Shown: in pieces, positions 23,669 through 29,210 of the stretch
How positions within the stretch are numbered: the stretch's first letter is position 1
How the letters are laid out: each line of letters opens with the position of its first letter
Assembly: GCA_900757795.1 (NCBI GenBank)
Contig: CAAEPE010000018.1
Coordinates: 1 to 29,210, forward strand
DNA length: 29,210 nucleotides
From: an uncultured Phascolarctobacterium sp.
GTDB lineage: Bacteria > Bacillota > Negativicutes > Acidaminococcales > Acidaminococcaceae
Reading direction: 5' to 3'
Translations under genes and position numbers: made by a program
Notes under the pieces: model-generated
Told to the model about the DNA's origin: nothing
Seen by the model: the letters and a program-made list of their open reading frames with translations, nothing else
The model's database searches: none

Positions 23669-24970
23669 ATGACTAATATTTGGGAGCAGGCGCAAAGCTT
23701 GCGCGAGGAAATGGTTGCTCGCCGCAGAGATTTGCACAGACATCCGGAAACCGGCTGGACGGAATTTCGTACTGCCAGCATGATTATTAAAGAATTGCAG
23801 AAGTTAGGTTACGAGGTTGCTTTTGGCGCTGCAGTAGTAGACGAAGCTTCTATGATGGGCGTGCCCAAAGAGATGGAATTGACAGCTTATATGGAGCGCG
23901 CCGTCAGCGAAGGCGCGGATAGCGAGCTGGTTGCGCAAATGGCTGGCGGTAAAACCGGCATTGTGGCTGTGCTGAAAACCGCTAAGCCGGGCAAAACCGT
24001 AGCTTTTCGTTTTGATATGGACTGCAACGACGTAGAAGAAGAAAAAGGCGAAGCTCATCGTCCAGCTCATGAAAATTTTGCTTCCTGCCATGCCAAGGCT
24101 ATGCATGCCTGCGGTCATGACGGTCATGTAACTATTGGCTTGGCGTTGGCAAAGCTTTTGGCTGCTCATAGGGATGAATTAGCCGGAACCGTGAAACTGA
24201 TTTTCCAACCTGCGGAAGAAGGCGTGCGCGGCGCTTTTGCAATGGTCAACGCCGGTGTAGTGGATGATGTGGATTACCTTTTCGGCGGTCACCTTGGTTT
24301 TAAGGCAACCTGCGATAATTCTTTGGTTACCATGACAGACGGATTTTTGGCTACTACTAAGTTGGACGCAGAATTTAAAGGCGTATCCGCTCATGCCGGC
24401 GCAGCGCCGGAGCAGGGCAAAAACGCACTGCTGGCAGCGGCTCAGGCAGCCATTTCTTTAAACACTATTTCCCGTCATAGCCAAGGCTCCAGCCGTATCA
24501 ACGTAGGCGTGCTGAACGCAGGCACGGGACGCAATGTGGTGCCGGATATTGCTTCCTTAAAATTGGAAACCCGCGGCGCAACTACGGAAATAAATAATTT
24601 TATGGTCAGCGAAGCGCGCCGTATGCTGGCAGCCTGCGCTGCAATGTATGACGTAGAATTAAAAATTACTATGGCAGGCGGCGCTCCTGCCTGCTTAGCC
24701 GACCAAGAGCTTGGCCATGAGGTGGCAGAGCTGGCGCGCGCTAAATGTCATTACGACGAAATTGCCGAATATGTGGACATGGGCGGCAGCGAGGACTGCG
24801 GCTATTTTATGGAGCGGGTGCAGCAAAAGGGCGGACGCGCTTTGTACATGATGTATGGCACTAAAATTGCAGCCGGACATCACAACAGCCATTTTGATTT
24901 TAACGAGGAAGCGCTGTGGAAGGCTGCGGCAACTTTAACGGAGATTGCCATTCATTTTACAAATAAATAA
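23669..24970 (+). CDS. abgA: AbgA-like M20 amidohydrolase (p-aminobenzoyl-glutamate hydrolase subunit A)
   Basis: A 433-residue M20-family di-zinc amidohydrolase. The resemblance to E. coli AbgA runs the whole length: RRRDLHRHPETGWTEFRTAS near 18-37, the acid-rich region GFRFDMDCND-like near 115, CHAKAMHACGHDGH near 137-150 (metal ligands), FQPAEEGVRGA near 178-188 with the catalytic Glu, GRNVVPDIASLKLETRGA near 289-306, and AAGHHNSHFDFNEEA near the end. AbgA with AbgB splits p-aminobenzoyl-glutamate, a folate breakdown product, but no abgB or abgT lies here. It may therefore act alone on other N-acyl amino acids. ATG 23669 is preceded by gggagatg; the in-frame ATG at 23651 includes that site and is less likely. 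Confidence 0.83.
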   Translation: MTNIWEQAQSLREEMVARRRDLHRHPETGWTEFRTASMIIKELQKLGYEVAFGAAVVDEASMMGVPKEMELTAYMERAVSEGADSELVAQMAGGKTGIVAVLKTAKPGKTVAFRFDMDCNDVEEEKGEAHRPAHENFASCHAKAMHACGHDGHVTIGLALAKLLAAHRDELAGTVKLIFQPAEEGVRGAFAMVNAGVVDDVDYLFGGHLGFKATCDNSLVTMTDGFLATTKLDAEFKGVSAHAGAAPEQGKNALLAAAQAAISLNTISRHSQGSSRINVGVLNAGTGRNVVPDIASLKLETRGATTEINNFMVSEARRMLAACAAMYDVELKITMAGGAPACLADQELGHEVAELARAKCHYDEIAEYVDMGGSEDCGYFMERVQQKGGRALYMMYGTKIAAGHHNSHFDFNEEALWKAAATLTEIAIHFTNK

Positions 24971-24999
24971 GTAAACGCCATACTTCCGCCATAATCTTC

Positions 25000-25008
25000 T
25001 GTTATACT
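25000..25008 (+). promoter_or_regulatory. Extended -10 element for the exported protein at 25042
   Basis: TGTTATACT forms an extended -10 (TGn plus TATACT). No convincing -35 lies upstream. The leader would be about 30 nt and contains the ggaggt ribosome-binding site. Confidence 0.4.
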
Positions 25009-25041
25009 GAAAACATAAATAGTAATTTGGAGGTATGACTT

Positions 25042-25704
25042 ATGAAAAAGTTTTTGAAAATAGCTGTAACTTTTGGTTGCGTATTAACCTTGGGAGGTAT
25101 TCTCATGAGTGATTGCAAGGCGCAGGCTGCTGCTCCGGCAGCGCAGACTGCGGTCAGTGCGCAGGCCAGCACGGATAGTCCCATGGACGCGTTTACCATT
25201 GCGCCGGAAAAAATGCGCGCTCCTCACATGCTGCGGATGCGCGGACATATTGCGGAAATCAGGGATAACAGCGTGCTGATTAAAGGCGAGGGCAATCAAA
25301 GTATTGTGGCTATGCTTAATAATAATACTTATATTATTGAAGGCGAAAGCGGTAAGCTGCGGATGCCGCGCGCTTTAGAAGTGGGGCAGGAGGTTTTTGC
25401 CTATTATTCCGCTGCCATGACGCGCAGCCTGCCGCCGCAGACTAAAGCCTTTGCGCTGGTTTTGGGCAGCCAAGAGGAATATTTGCCGCAATTTTTTGTA
25501 GTAGACCAAGTGCAGCACGCTGCTGACGGCAGCTTTGTGCGCGTACTCAACAGCACCAATGACGTTATCGCTACCATTACGGCTGACACCTGCGAAAATT
25601 TTGCCGATATTCAAACCGGCGACAAGCTGCTTGTATGGAGTCGTATTATGACTATGAGCCTGCCGGGAATGACTAATGCAGAAAAAGTTGTGATTTTGCC
25701 GTAA
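25042..25704 (+). CDS. Exported protein with internal duplication, function unknown
   Basis: A 220-residue protein with a hydrophobic export signal (MKKFLKIAVTFGCVLTLGGIL, followed by SDCKAQAAA; SPase I cut probably near residue 29-30) and an Ala/Gln-rich linker. Two similar domains follow, about 65-142 and 149-219. Each is strand-rich and ends in the same pattern: MTRSLPPQTKAFALVL in the first and MTMSLPGMTNAEKVVIL in the second. Each is preceded by a G-x-x-(V/L)-(F/L)-(A/V) strand. This looks like two copies of a small beta-barrel-like unit, perhaps the type found before copper-amine-oxidase-like domains in Firmicute secreted proteins. I cannot name the family. The ribosome-binding site is ggaggt. 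Confidence 0.68.
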   Translation: MKKFLKIAVTFGCVLTLGGILMSDCKAQAAAPAAQTAVSAQASTDSPMDAFTIAPEKMRAPHMLRMRGHIAEIRDNSVLIKGEGNQSIVAMLNNNTYIIEGESGKLRMPRALEVGQEVFAYYSAAMTRSLPPQTKAFALVLGSQEEYLPQFFVVDQVQHAADGSFVRVLNSTNDVIATITADTCENFADIQTGDKLLVWSRIMTMSLPGMTNAEKVVILP

Positions 25705-25746
25705 AAAATTACAGCGCTAAATTAAAATTATAAATGAGGTAGATGT

Positions 25747-26391
25747 ATGAGAATTTTTATGGATACTGCCAATGTGGAAGAAATCGCTCAATATGTAGAT
25801 TGGGGTGTAGTTTATGGTGTTACCACCAATCCTAGCCTGATTGCTAAAAGCGGACGCACGCAAGCGGAGGTTATTCCGGAAATTGCCGCTTTAGTTGATG
25901 GGCCTGTAAGTGCGGAGGTTATCAGTACCGACTGCGCAGGTATGGTAGAGGAGGCGCGCAAGCTGGCAAGGATTGCGGCTAACGTAGTAATTAAAATTCC
26001 CTGTATTGCAGAGGGTCTGAAAGCTGTAAAAATTCTCAGTGCTGAAGGTATAAAAACTAACGTAACCTTAGTTTTTAGTATGTCCCAAGCGCTTTTAGCA
26101 GCGCGCGCAGGCGCAACCTATGTAAGTCCGTTTATCGGTCGTTTAGACGATATTGGCGAAGACGGCGTGCAGCTGGTGGAAAATATCGTGAAAGCATTTA
26201 AGCTGTACGGGATTGAAACAGAAGTAATCGCCGCCAGCATCCGTAATTTGGAGCATGTGGAAAAGGTTATGCTCACAGGCTGTCAAATTGCTACCATTCC
26301 TACTAAGGTTTTGGCGCAGATGATTGAACACAAGCTGACTGATAAGGGTTTGGCACAATTTATGCAGGATTACCAAAATTCCTTGAAATAA
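25747..26391 (+). CDS. tal: Transaldolase, TalC/FSA-type small subunit
   Basis: A 214-residue class I aldolase-fold enzyme that moves a dihydroxyacetone unit between sugar phosphates in the pentose phosphate pathway. The Schiff-base Lys is in VVIKIPC (Lys 83). TTNPSLI (26-32) is the N-terminal signature. Two positions separate true transaldolases from fructose-6-phosphate aldolases: Glu 57 in SAEVIS (FSA has Gln) and Phe 129 in SPFIGR (FSA has Tyr). Both are of the transaldolase type here. The length is normal for the decameric small form. Ribosome-binding site gaggt; a weak hairpin terminator follows the stop. Confidence 0.92.
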   Translation: MRIFMDTANVEEIAQYVDWGVVYGVTTNPSLIAKSGRTQAEVIPEIAALVDGPVSAEVISTDCAGMVEEARKLARIAANVVIKIPCIAEGLKAVKILSAEGIKTNVTLVFSMSQALLAARAGATYVSPFIGRLDDIGEDGVQLVENIVKAFKLYGIETEVIAASIRNLEHVEKVMLTGCQIATIPTKVLAQMIEHKLTDKGLAQFMQDYQNSLK

Positions 26392-26403
26392 AAATAAAAT
26401 ATT

Positions 26404-26440
26404 TGCTCTTCGAACATAGCGCTCGGAGAGCATTATCTTT
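26404..26440 (+). terminator. Weak hairpin terminator after tal
   Basis: TGCTCTTCGA (26404-26413) and TCGGAGAGCA (26423-26432) pair with one G-U position and are followed by TTATCTTTT. The T tract is interrupted. Confidence 0.5.
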
Positions 26441-26455
26441 TGCTAAGGTGATATG

Positions 26456-27514
26456 ATGTTTTACAAAAAATTATGCTGTAAATTATGTATGCTTTTAAGC
26501 CTTGTAACCTTCGGTGTTATTTGTGGCAAAGCCGATTTAGCTTATGCTCAAAGAGCAGTTTCTATTCCGGAGGATTATGCGGCGCAGGAGGTGAAAGCAA
26601 AATTTGCTGCCAACGGGCCTACGCTGCTGTTTTCGGACAGTCCGGAAATGGTTTACCGCAACGGTATTTTGTACCGCGATACGGTGCAGGGCAGGGTGCG
26701 TCTCTTTTTTCATCATGTGAACGCTGTTCCCGGTAAGAAAAAATTGGCAGTTATACTGAAAAACGAAAAAATGCGTCCCGTGCATTACAAAATTTTGCGC
26801 AGCGGCGTAGACGGCATGTCTTATGATTATATGCGCGACGGTAAAAATTCGCAGCAAAAATATTTTGCCGAGCAGCAAAAAATTATCGAGGGCACGCTTG
26901 GCTTTGACCGCAGCACAGAAATTTTAAGCGGTAAAGGTGTGCTGTTAGCGCAGGATAAGCTTTTAACCGGCACCATTGATTTGGAACTGGATAAGCCAAC
27001 GCAAATCAGCGTACTGATGTGCGAGCCGCAAAGTGATTTAGCAATATTTAACGAAAGCGCAGTCATTCAGCCTATGGACGAGCATCCACTGCGCGGCACT
27101 TTTGCGTGCAGTGATTGGCATTATACAGTAAAGCAGCCTATAACAGGCGACAAGCCTGTGAAATTAAAACTGGCTAGCGGCGAAGAAGGCTTTGCTAAGG
27201 GAGTAGATGCTACAACCAATTTGCCGGCAGAAAATTACGGCAATTATGGCGTAATGTACAAGATTGATTTTACAATCGACAGCGAAAGGCCTGTGAGTTT
27301 TATTTTTAATCCCATTGGCGGCTATTTTGCCGGCTATGGGATTTTAGAAAGCGAGGGCAAACGCCAGCTGGTAAGCATTCCGGCTTATGATGTAGCCTTA
27401 GGCGAAACTATTGAAGAAGCAGTGGAACTGGCAAAGCTAAAAGCAGGGCGATACAGCTTTATTTGGTCGCCGCCGGGAGCTTCCAATTTGCCAGTGGAGC
27501 TTTTGTGGCGTTAA
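26456..27514 (+). CDS. Exported protein of unknown function
   Basis: A 352-residue protein with a signal peptide (MFYKKLCCKLCMLLSLVTFGVICGKADLAYA, cut near residue 31). The mature part is strand-rich, with segments such as YRNGILYRDTVQGRVRLFFHHVN (about 63-85), KKLAVILKNEKMRPVHYKIL (about 91-110), and a C-terminal region with FIFNPIGGYFAGYGILE and AGRYSFIWSPPGASNLPVELLW. I do not recognise the family. It resembles periplasmic or surface beta-sandwich proteins, but no catalytic motif stands out. ATG 26456 is 5 bases after aaggtg; the overlapping ATG at 26453 is closer than usual. A terminator follows. Confidence 0.72.
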   Translation: MFYKKLCCKLCMLLSLVTFGVICGKADLAYAQRAVSIPEDYAAQEVKAKFAANGPTLLFSDSPEMVYRNGILYRDTVQGRVRLFFHHVNAVPGKKKLAVILKNEKMRPVHYKILRSGVDGMSYDYMRDGKNSQQKYFAEQQKIIEGTLGFDRSTEILSGKGVLLAQDKLLTGTIDLELDKPTQISVLMCEPQSDLAIFNESAVIQPMDEHPLRGTFACSDWHYTVKQPITGDKPVKLKLASGEEGFAKGVDATTNLPAENYGNYGVMYKIDFTIDSERPVSFIFNPIGGYFAGYGILESEGKRQLVSIPAYDVALGETIEEAVELAKLKAGRYSFIWSPPGASNLPVELLWR

Positions 27515-27532
27515 AAATTATGGATACAAAAT

Positions 27533-27577
27533 AAAACGACGCTCATAATTCTGTAAAAGAGTTGTGAGCGTCGTTTT
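27533..27577 (+). terminator. Terminator after the exported orphan
   Basis: AAAACGACGCTCA and TGAGCGTCGTTTT pair over 13 bp, with the AT-rich flanks extending the stem, around a loop of about 19 bases. The flanking A and T runs allow action in both directions. Confidence 0.85.
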
Positions 27578-27595
27578 GCATTATCGTGGAATTGG

Positions 27596-27613
27596 TTACA
27601 TAATATTATGTAA
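27596..27613. repeat. Perfect 18-bp AT-rich palindrome
   Basis: TTACATAATATTATGTAA is fully self-complementary. A looser inverted pair TTACATACT/AGCATGTAA lies just downstream (27633-27661). Both fall in the gap between convergent genes, where no promoter is needed, so an operator role is not obvious. Confidence 0.5.
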
Positions 27614-27681
27614 TATTTCTTTACTTGGATGTTTACATACTCATGCAGGATTAGCATGTAATAGCTTCAAAATATTTTCGT

Positions 27682-28353
27682 TTATTCTATTTCCACAACC
27701 GTGCCTGGTTTAACAATTAAAACTTTGCTGTCGGTTCTTGCTTCTACATCTGCTTTGAAAGCGTCAACGTCTTGAGCGATAGGCGGCCAAGTGTTGTAAT
27801 GAATAGGAATAACGGTTTTTGCTTTTAAAAATTCGCAGGCGATAGCTGCGTCATGGGGATCCATGGTGAAGTTGCCGCCGATAGGCAGAACTGCGTAATC
27901 AAAAGGATCGAGGCGCGGCAAAAGCTGCATATCGCTGAACAGAGCGGTATCGCCGGCAAAATAAAGTTTTGTGCCGTAAAAATCAACTACAAAGCCGCAG
28001 GCATGACCGCCAGGCACACCGGAGCCGTGGAACGCCAAGGTTACGCGCACCTTGCCAAAGGGGAACATAAAGGTACCGCCCAAGTGCATTCCGTGAGCTT
28101 TGCAGCCTGCTTCTGCTGCCATACCGGCAATTTCGGCAGTAGAAATAATAGTGGCGTCGCATTTTTTAGCGATTTCAAACGCGCTTCCCAGATGATCAAA
28201 ATGAGCGTGGCTGATAAAAATATAGTCTACGTTAATATCTTCTGCAGTTAAGCCTTGAGGATTGCCGTCCAAATAGGGGTCAAAAATAATAGCGGAATCA
28301 TTTTTGCTGACTACGAAGCAAGCGTGATTGATGTAATGAAATTTTGCGGTCAT
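27682..28353 (-). CDS. UPF0173 metal-dependent hydrolase (MBL fold)
   Basis: A 223-residue metallo-beta-lactamase-fold protein of the UPF0173/YtkL-like group. HACFVV (10-15) and FDPYLDGNP (24-32) are typical of the group. The metal motif HAHFDH is at 49-54, followed by GHACGFVVD near 124, FAGDTALF near 139-146, and PIHYNTWP near 196-203. The substrate is unknown; the fold resembles UlaG lactonases. ATG 28353 follows a full aaaggagg site at 7 bases; the frame could extend to 28395, but that part lacks conservation. It has its own promoter at 28409-28437. Confidence 0.92.
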   Translation of the reverse strand: MTAKFHYINHACFVVSKNDSAIIFDPYLDGNPQGLTAEDINVDYIFISHAHFDHLGSAFEIAKKCDATIISTAEIAGMAAEAGCKAHGMHLGGTFMFPFGKVRVTLAFHGSGVPGGHACGFVVDFYGTKLYFAGDTALFSDMQLLPRLDPFDYAVLPIGGNFTMDPHDAAIACEFLKAKTVIPIHYNTWPPIAQDVDAFKADVEARTDSKVLIVKPGTVVEIE

Positions 28354-28408
28354 AATCTTTCCTCCTTTGAGCTGACAGCGCGTAAGCTCTGCCATTTTCT
28401 TACTAAAT

Positions 28409-28437
28409 ATTATACTAAAAATTTGCAGTTTTGTGAA
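28409..28437 (-). promoter_or_regulatory. Promoter for the UPF0173 gene
   Basis: On the minus strand TTCACA (28437-28432; five of six match the -35 consensus), a 17-base spacer and a consensus TATAAT (28414-28409). The leader is about 50 nt. Confidence 0.75.
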
Positions 28438-28536
28438 TTAATGTGCAAGAAGTCTGTGAAAAACTTTACAAGCCATTAGCTTATGATGTAGAATTATAAT
28501 AGTATTTTAGTTTCTTCTTTTAGAAAAAGCAAAGCA

Positions 28537-28566
28537 AACATTTGTTCCTGTCGCGTTTCGCGAGGG
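28537..28566. repeat. Dispersed palindromic repeat, copy 2 (inverted)
   Basis: Its reverse complement reads TCGCGAAACGCGACAGGAAC, then AAATGTTTGC, matching copy 1 at 22891-22920 with two or three changes in the core. The two copies are 5.6 kb apart in opposite orientation. Confidence 0.5.
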
Positions 28567-28652
28567 ATAAAAAATTGCACTTTTTGTGTTTTTAGAGTGG
28601 ATAATACTAGCGCAGGTTTTATTTAACTTTTTTCTTTAATTTAATTTTTAGT

Positions 28653-28778
28653 GTAGGCGTTCAAACGAACGCCAGCGTGTCTTAATGCAACTTCTTTTGA
28701 CGCCAAAAGAAGTTGCAAGAAAAGCGCGCGCTTTTCGAAGCGCGGCAAATAATCTTCGACGTTTATAGATAATTCGAA
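28653..28778. repeat. 126-bp direct repeat, copy 1
   Basis: Order of elements: palindrome AGGCGTTCAAACGAACGCC, then a perfect 12-bp-stem hairpin (CAACTTCTTTTG/CAAAAGAAGTTG, 28688-28715), then GCAAGAAAAGCGCGCGCTTT with its own palindrome AAAAGCGCGCGCTTTT, then GAAGCGCGGCAAA and CTTCGACGTT..ATAGATAATTCGAA. From the hairpin to the end it differs from copy 2 at only about three positions. Confidence 0.85.
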
Positions 28779-28920
28779 CTTTGCGACAAGGTTCGCCCAA
28801 TGCGTAGTTTTTGGAGCTAGAGGCTTCGGGTTATTTAGGCTCGCAATGCAGTGCTTTGGCGGTCTACCGCAAAGTGCAAATTTACTTTTGGCGTGCTATT
28901 TGCACGCGCAATGCATATAT

Positions 28921-28951
28921 CATACTTTTTCTTAGGGCAAGAAAAAGTATG
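28921..28951. repeat. Hairpin of a related repeat unit
   Basis: CATACTTTTTCTT and AAGAAAAAGTATG form a perfect 13-bp stem around AGGGC, followed by GCAAAAAGAGCC. The layout (hairpin then GCAAnAAAGnGC) is that of the 126-bp repeats, with a different stem sequence. It sits between the two copies. Confidence 0.65.
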
Positions 28952-29083
28952 CAAAAAGAGCCTACTTGCAGGTGACAAGACTCACGGGCTTCGGTCTTGA
29001 TAACGTTAAATCGAAAAACTCATTTAGAATTTACAGAGATAACGCTATCGCGCTGGATAAGTAACATATTCTGCTTAGTTACA

Positions 29084-29210
29084 GTAGGCGTTCACGTGAA
29101 CGCGCGGCGTATCTTTATTCAACTTCTTTTGTCGCCAAAAGAAGTTGCAAGAAAAGCGCGCGCTTTTCGAAGCGCGGCAAAGAATCTTCGACGTTCATAG
29201 ATAATTCGAA
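29084..29210. repeat. 126-bp direct repeat, copy 2 (reaches window edge)
   Basis: Same order and nearly the same sequence as copy 1, offset by about 431-432 bp. The leading palindrome has changed but stayed a palindrome (GCGTTCACGTGAACGC), and the hairpin loop differs by one base (tcgc for acgc). The copy may continue past the edge. Confidence 0.85.

Larger units (their letters stand above)
28480..29210. other. Repeat-rich non-coding region at the right edge
   Basis: No frame here has a ribosome-binding site and a protein-like sequence. A 67-codon plus-strand frame at 28997-29200 runs through the repeat below and is rejected. The region is composed of short perfect hairpins: 28688-28715, 28854-28874, 28874-28905, 28921-28951 and 29120-29147. 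A long direct repeat is also present. AT-rich spacer without recognisable signals fills the rest. Confidence 0.6.

Noticed and set aside
25747..26391. Fructose-6-phosphate aldolase call
   Set aside because: Glu 57 and Phe 129 are the transaldolase-type residues.
28997..29200. 67-codon plus-strand reading frame
   Set aside because: Its C-terminal third is a translation of the 126-bp repeat, including the hairpin, and there is no ribosome-binding site. The same repeat at 28653 has no matching frame start.
28653..29210. CRISPR array
   Set aside because: The repeat is 126 bp with a 431-bp period and only two copies, with internal palindromes; CRISPR repeats are 23-50 bp with short unique spacers, and no cas gene is present.

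Overview
The window looks like a piece of chromosome from a diderm Firmicute, most likely a Negativicute of the Phascolarctobacterium/Acidaminococcus type. Gene order on the left follows the Bacillus/Clostridium arrangement (lapA-like, recJ, relA/spoT, dtd, hemZ, hisS, aspS, 6S RNA, rarA). An OmpH/Skp-family periplasmic chaperone and several signal-peptide proteins point to a cell with an outer membrane. The genus is an inference; no rRNA or tRNA gene is present to confirm it.

Layout. (1) Positions 1-94 hold the end of a probable IS3-like insertion sequence with the first codons of its transposase on the minus strand. (2) 218-11897 is a tightly packed plus-strand run of nine genes with 4-nt overlaps or short gaps: lapA-like, recJ, relA/spoT, dtd, a glyoxalase-II-like hydrolase, an AI-2E-family permease, hemZ, hisS and aspS. 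It ends in a clear terminator at 11925-11965. (3) 11966-12693 is non-coding and holds a 6S RNA (about 12053-12230), a pair of degenerate direct repeats and a 163-bp imperfect inverted repeat, followed by rarA. (4) ilvD (minus) converges on rarA. fabK (plus) is divergent from ilvD. (5) A small ParD-like/RelE-ParE toxin-antitoxin pair with a perfect palindromic operator precedes ompH. (6) trpS and a YbaK-type deacylase form a minus-strand operon; an NSS-family sodium symporter and a small exported protein form another. (7) 21979-28353 carries accessory and housekeeping single genes: a SIMPL-domain protein, a small orphan, a zinc-ribbon microprotein, an AbgA-like M20 hydrolase, two exported proteins of unknown function, a TalC-type transaldolase and a UPF0173 metallo-hydrolase. 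(8) 28480-29210 has no credible gene and is built of nested palindromes and a 126-bp direct repeat that runs off the window edge.

The left operon groups stringent response, DNA repair, tRNA quality control and charging, and haem synthesis. The 6S RNA after aspS and then rarA reproduces the Bacillus subtilis aspS-bsrA-yrvM-yrvN order without yrvM. I found no CRISPR array, prophage, defence island or biosynthetic cluster. The parts least explained by known families are the three repeat systems, the internally duplicated exported protein at 25042-25704, and the exported orphan at 26456-27514.
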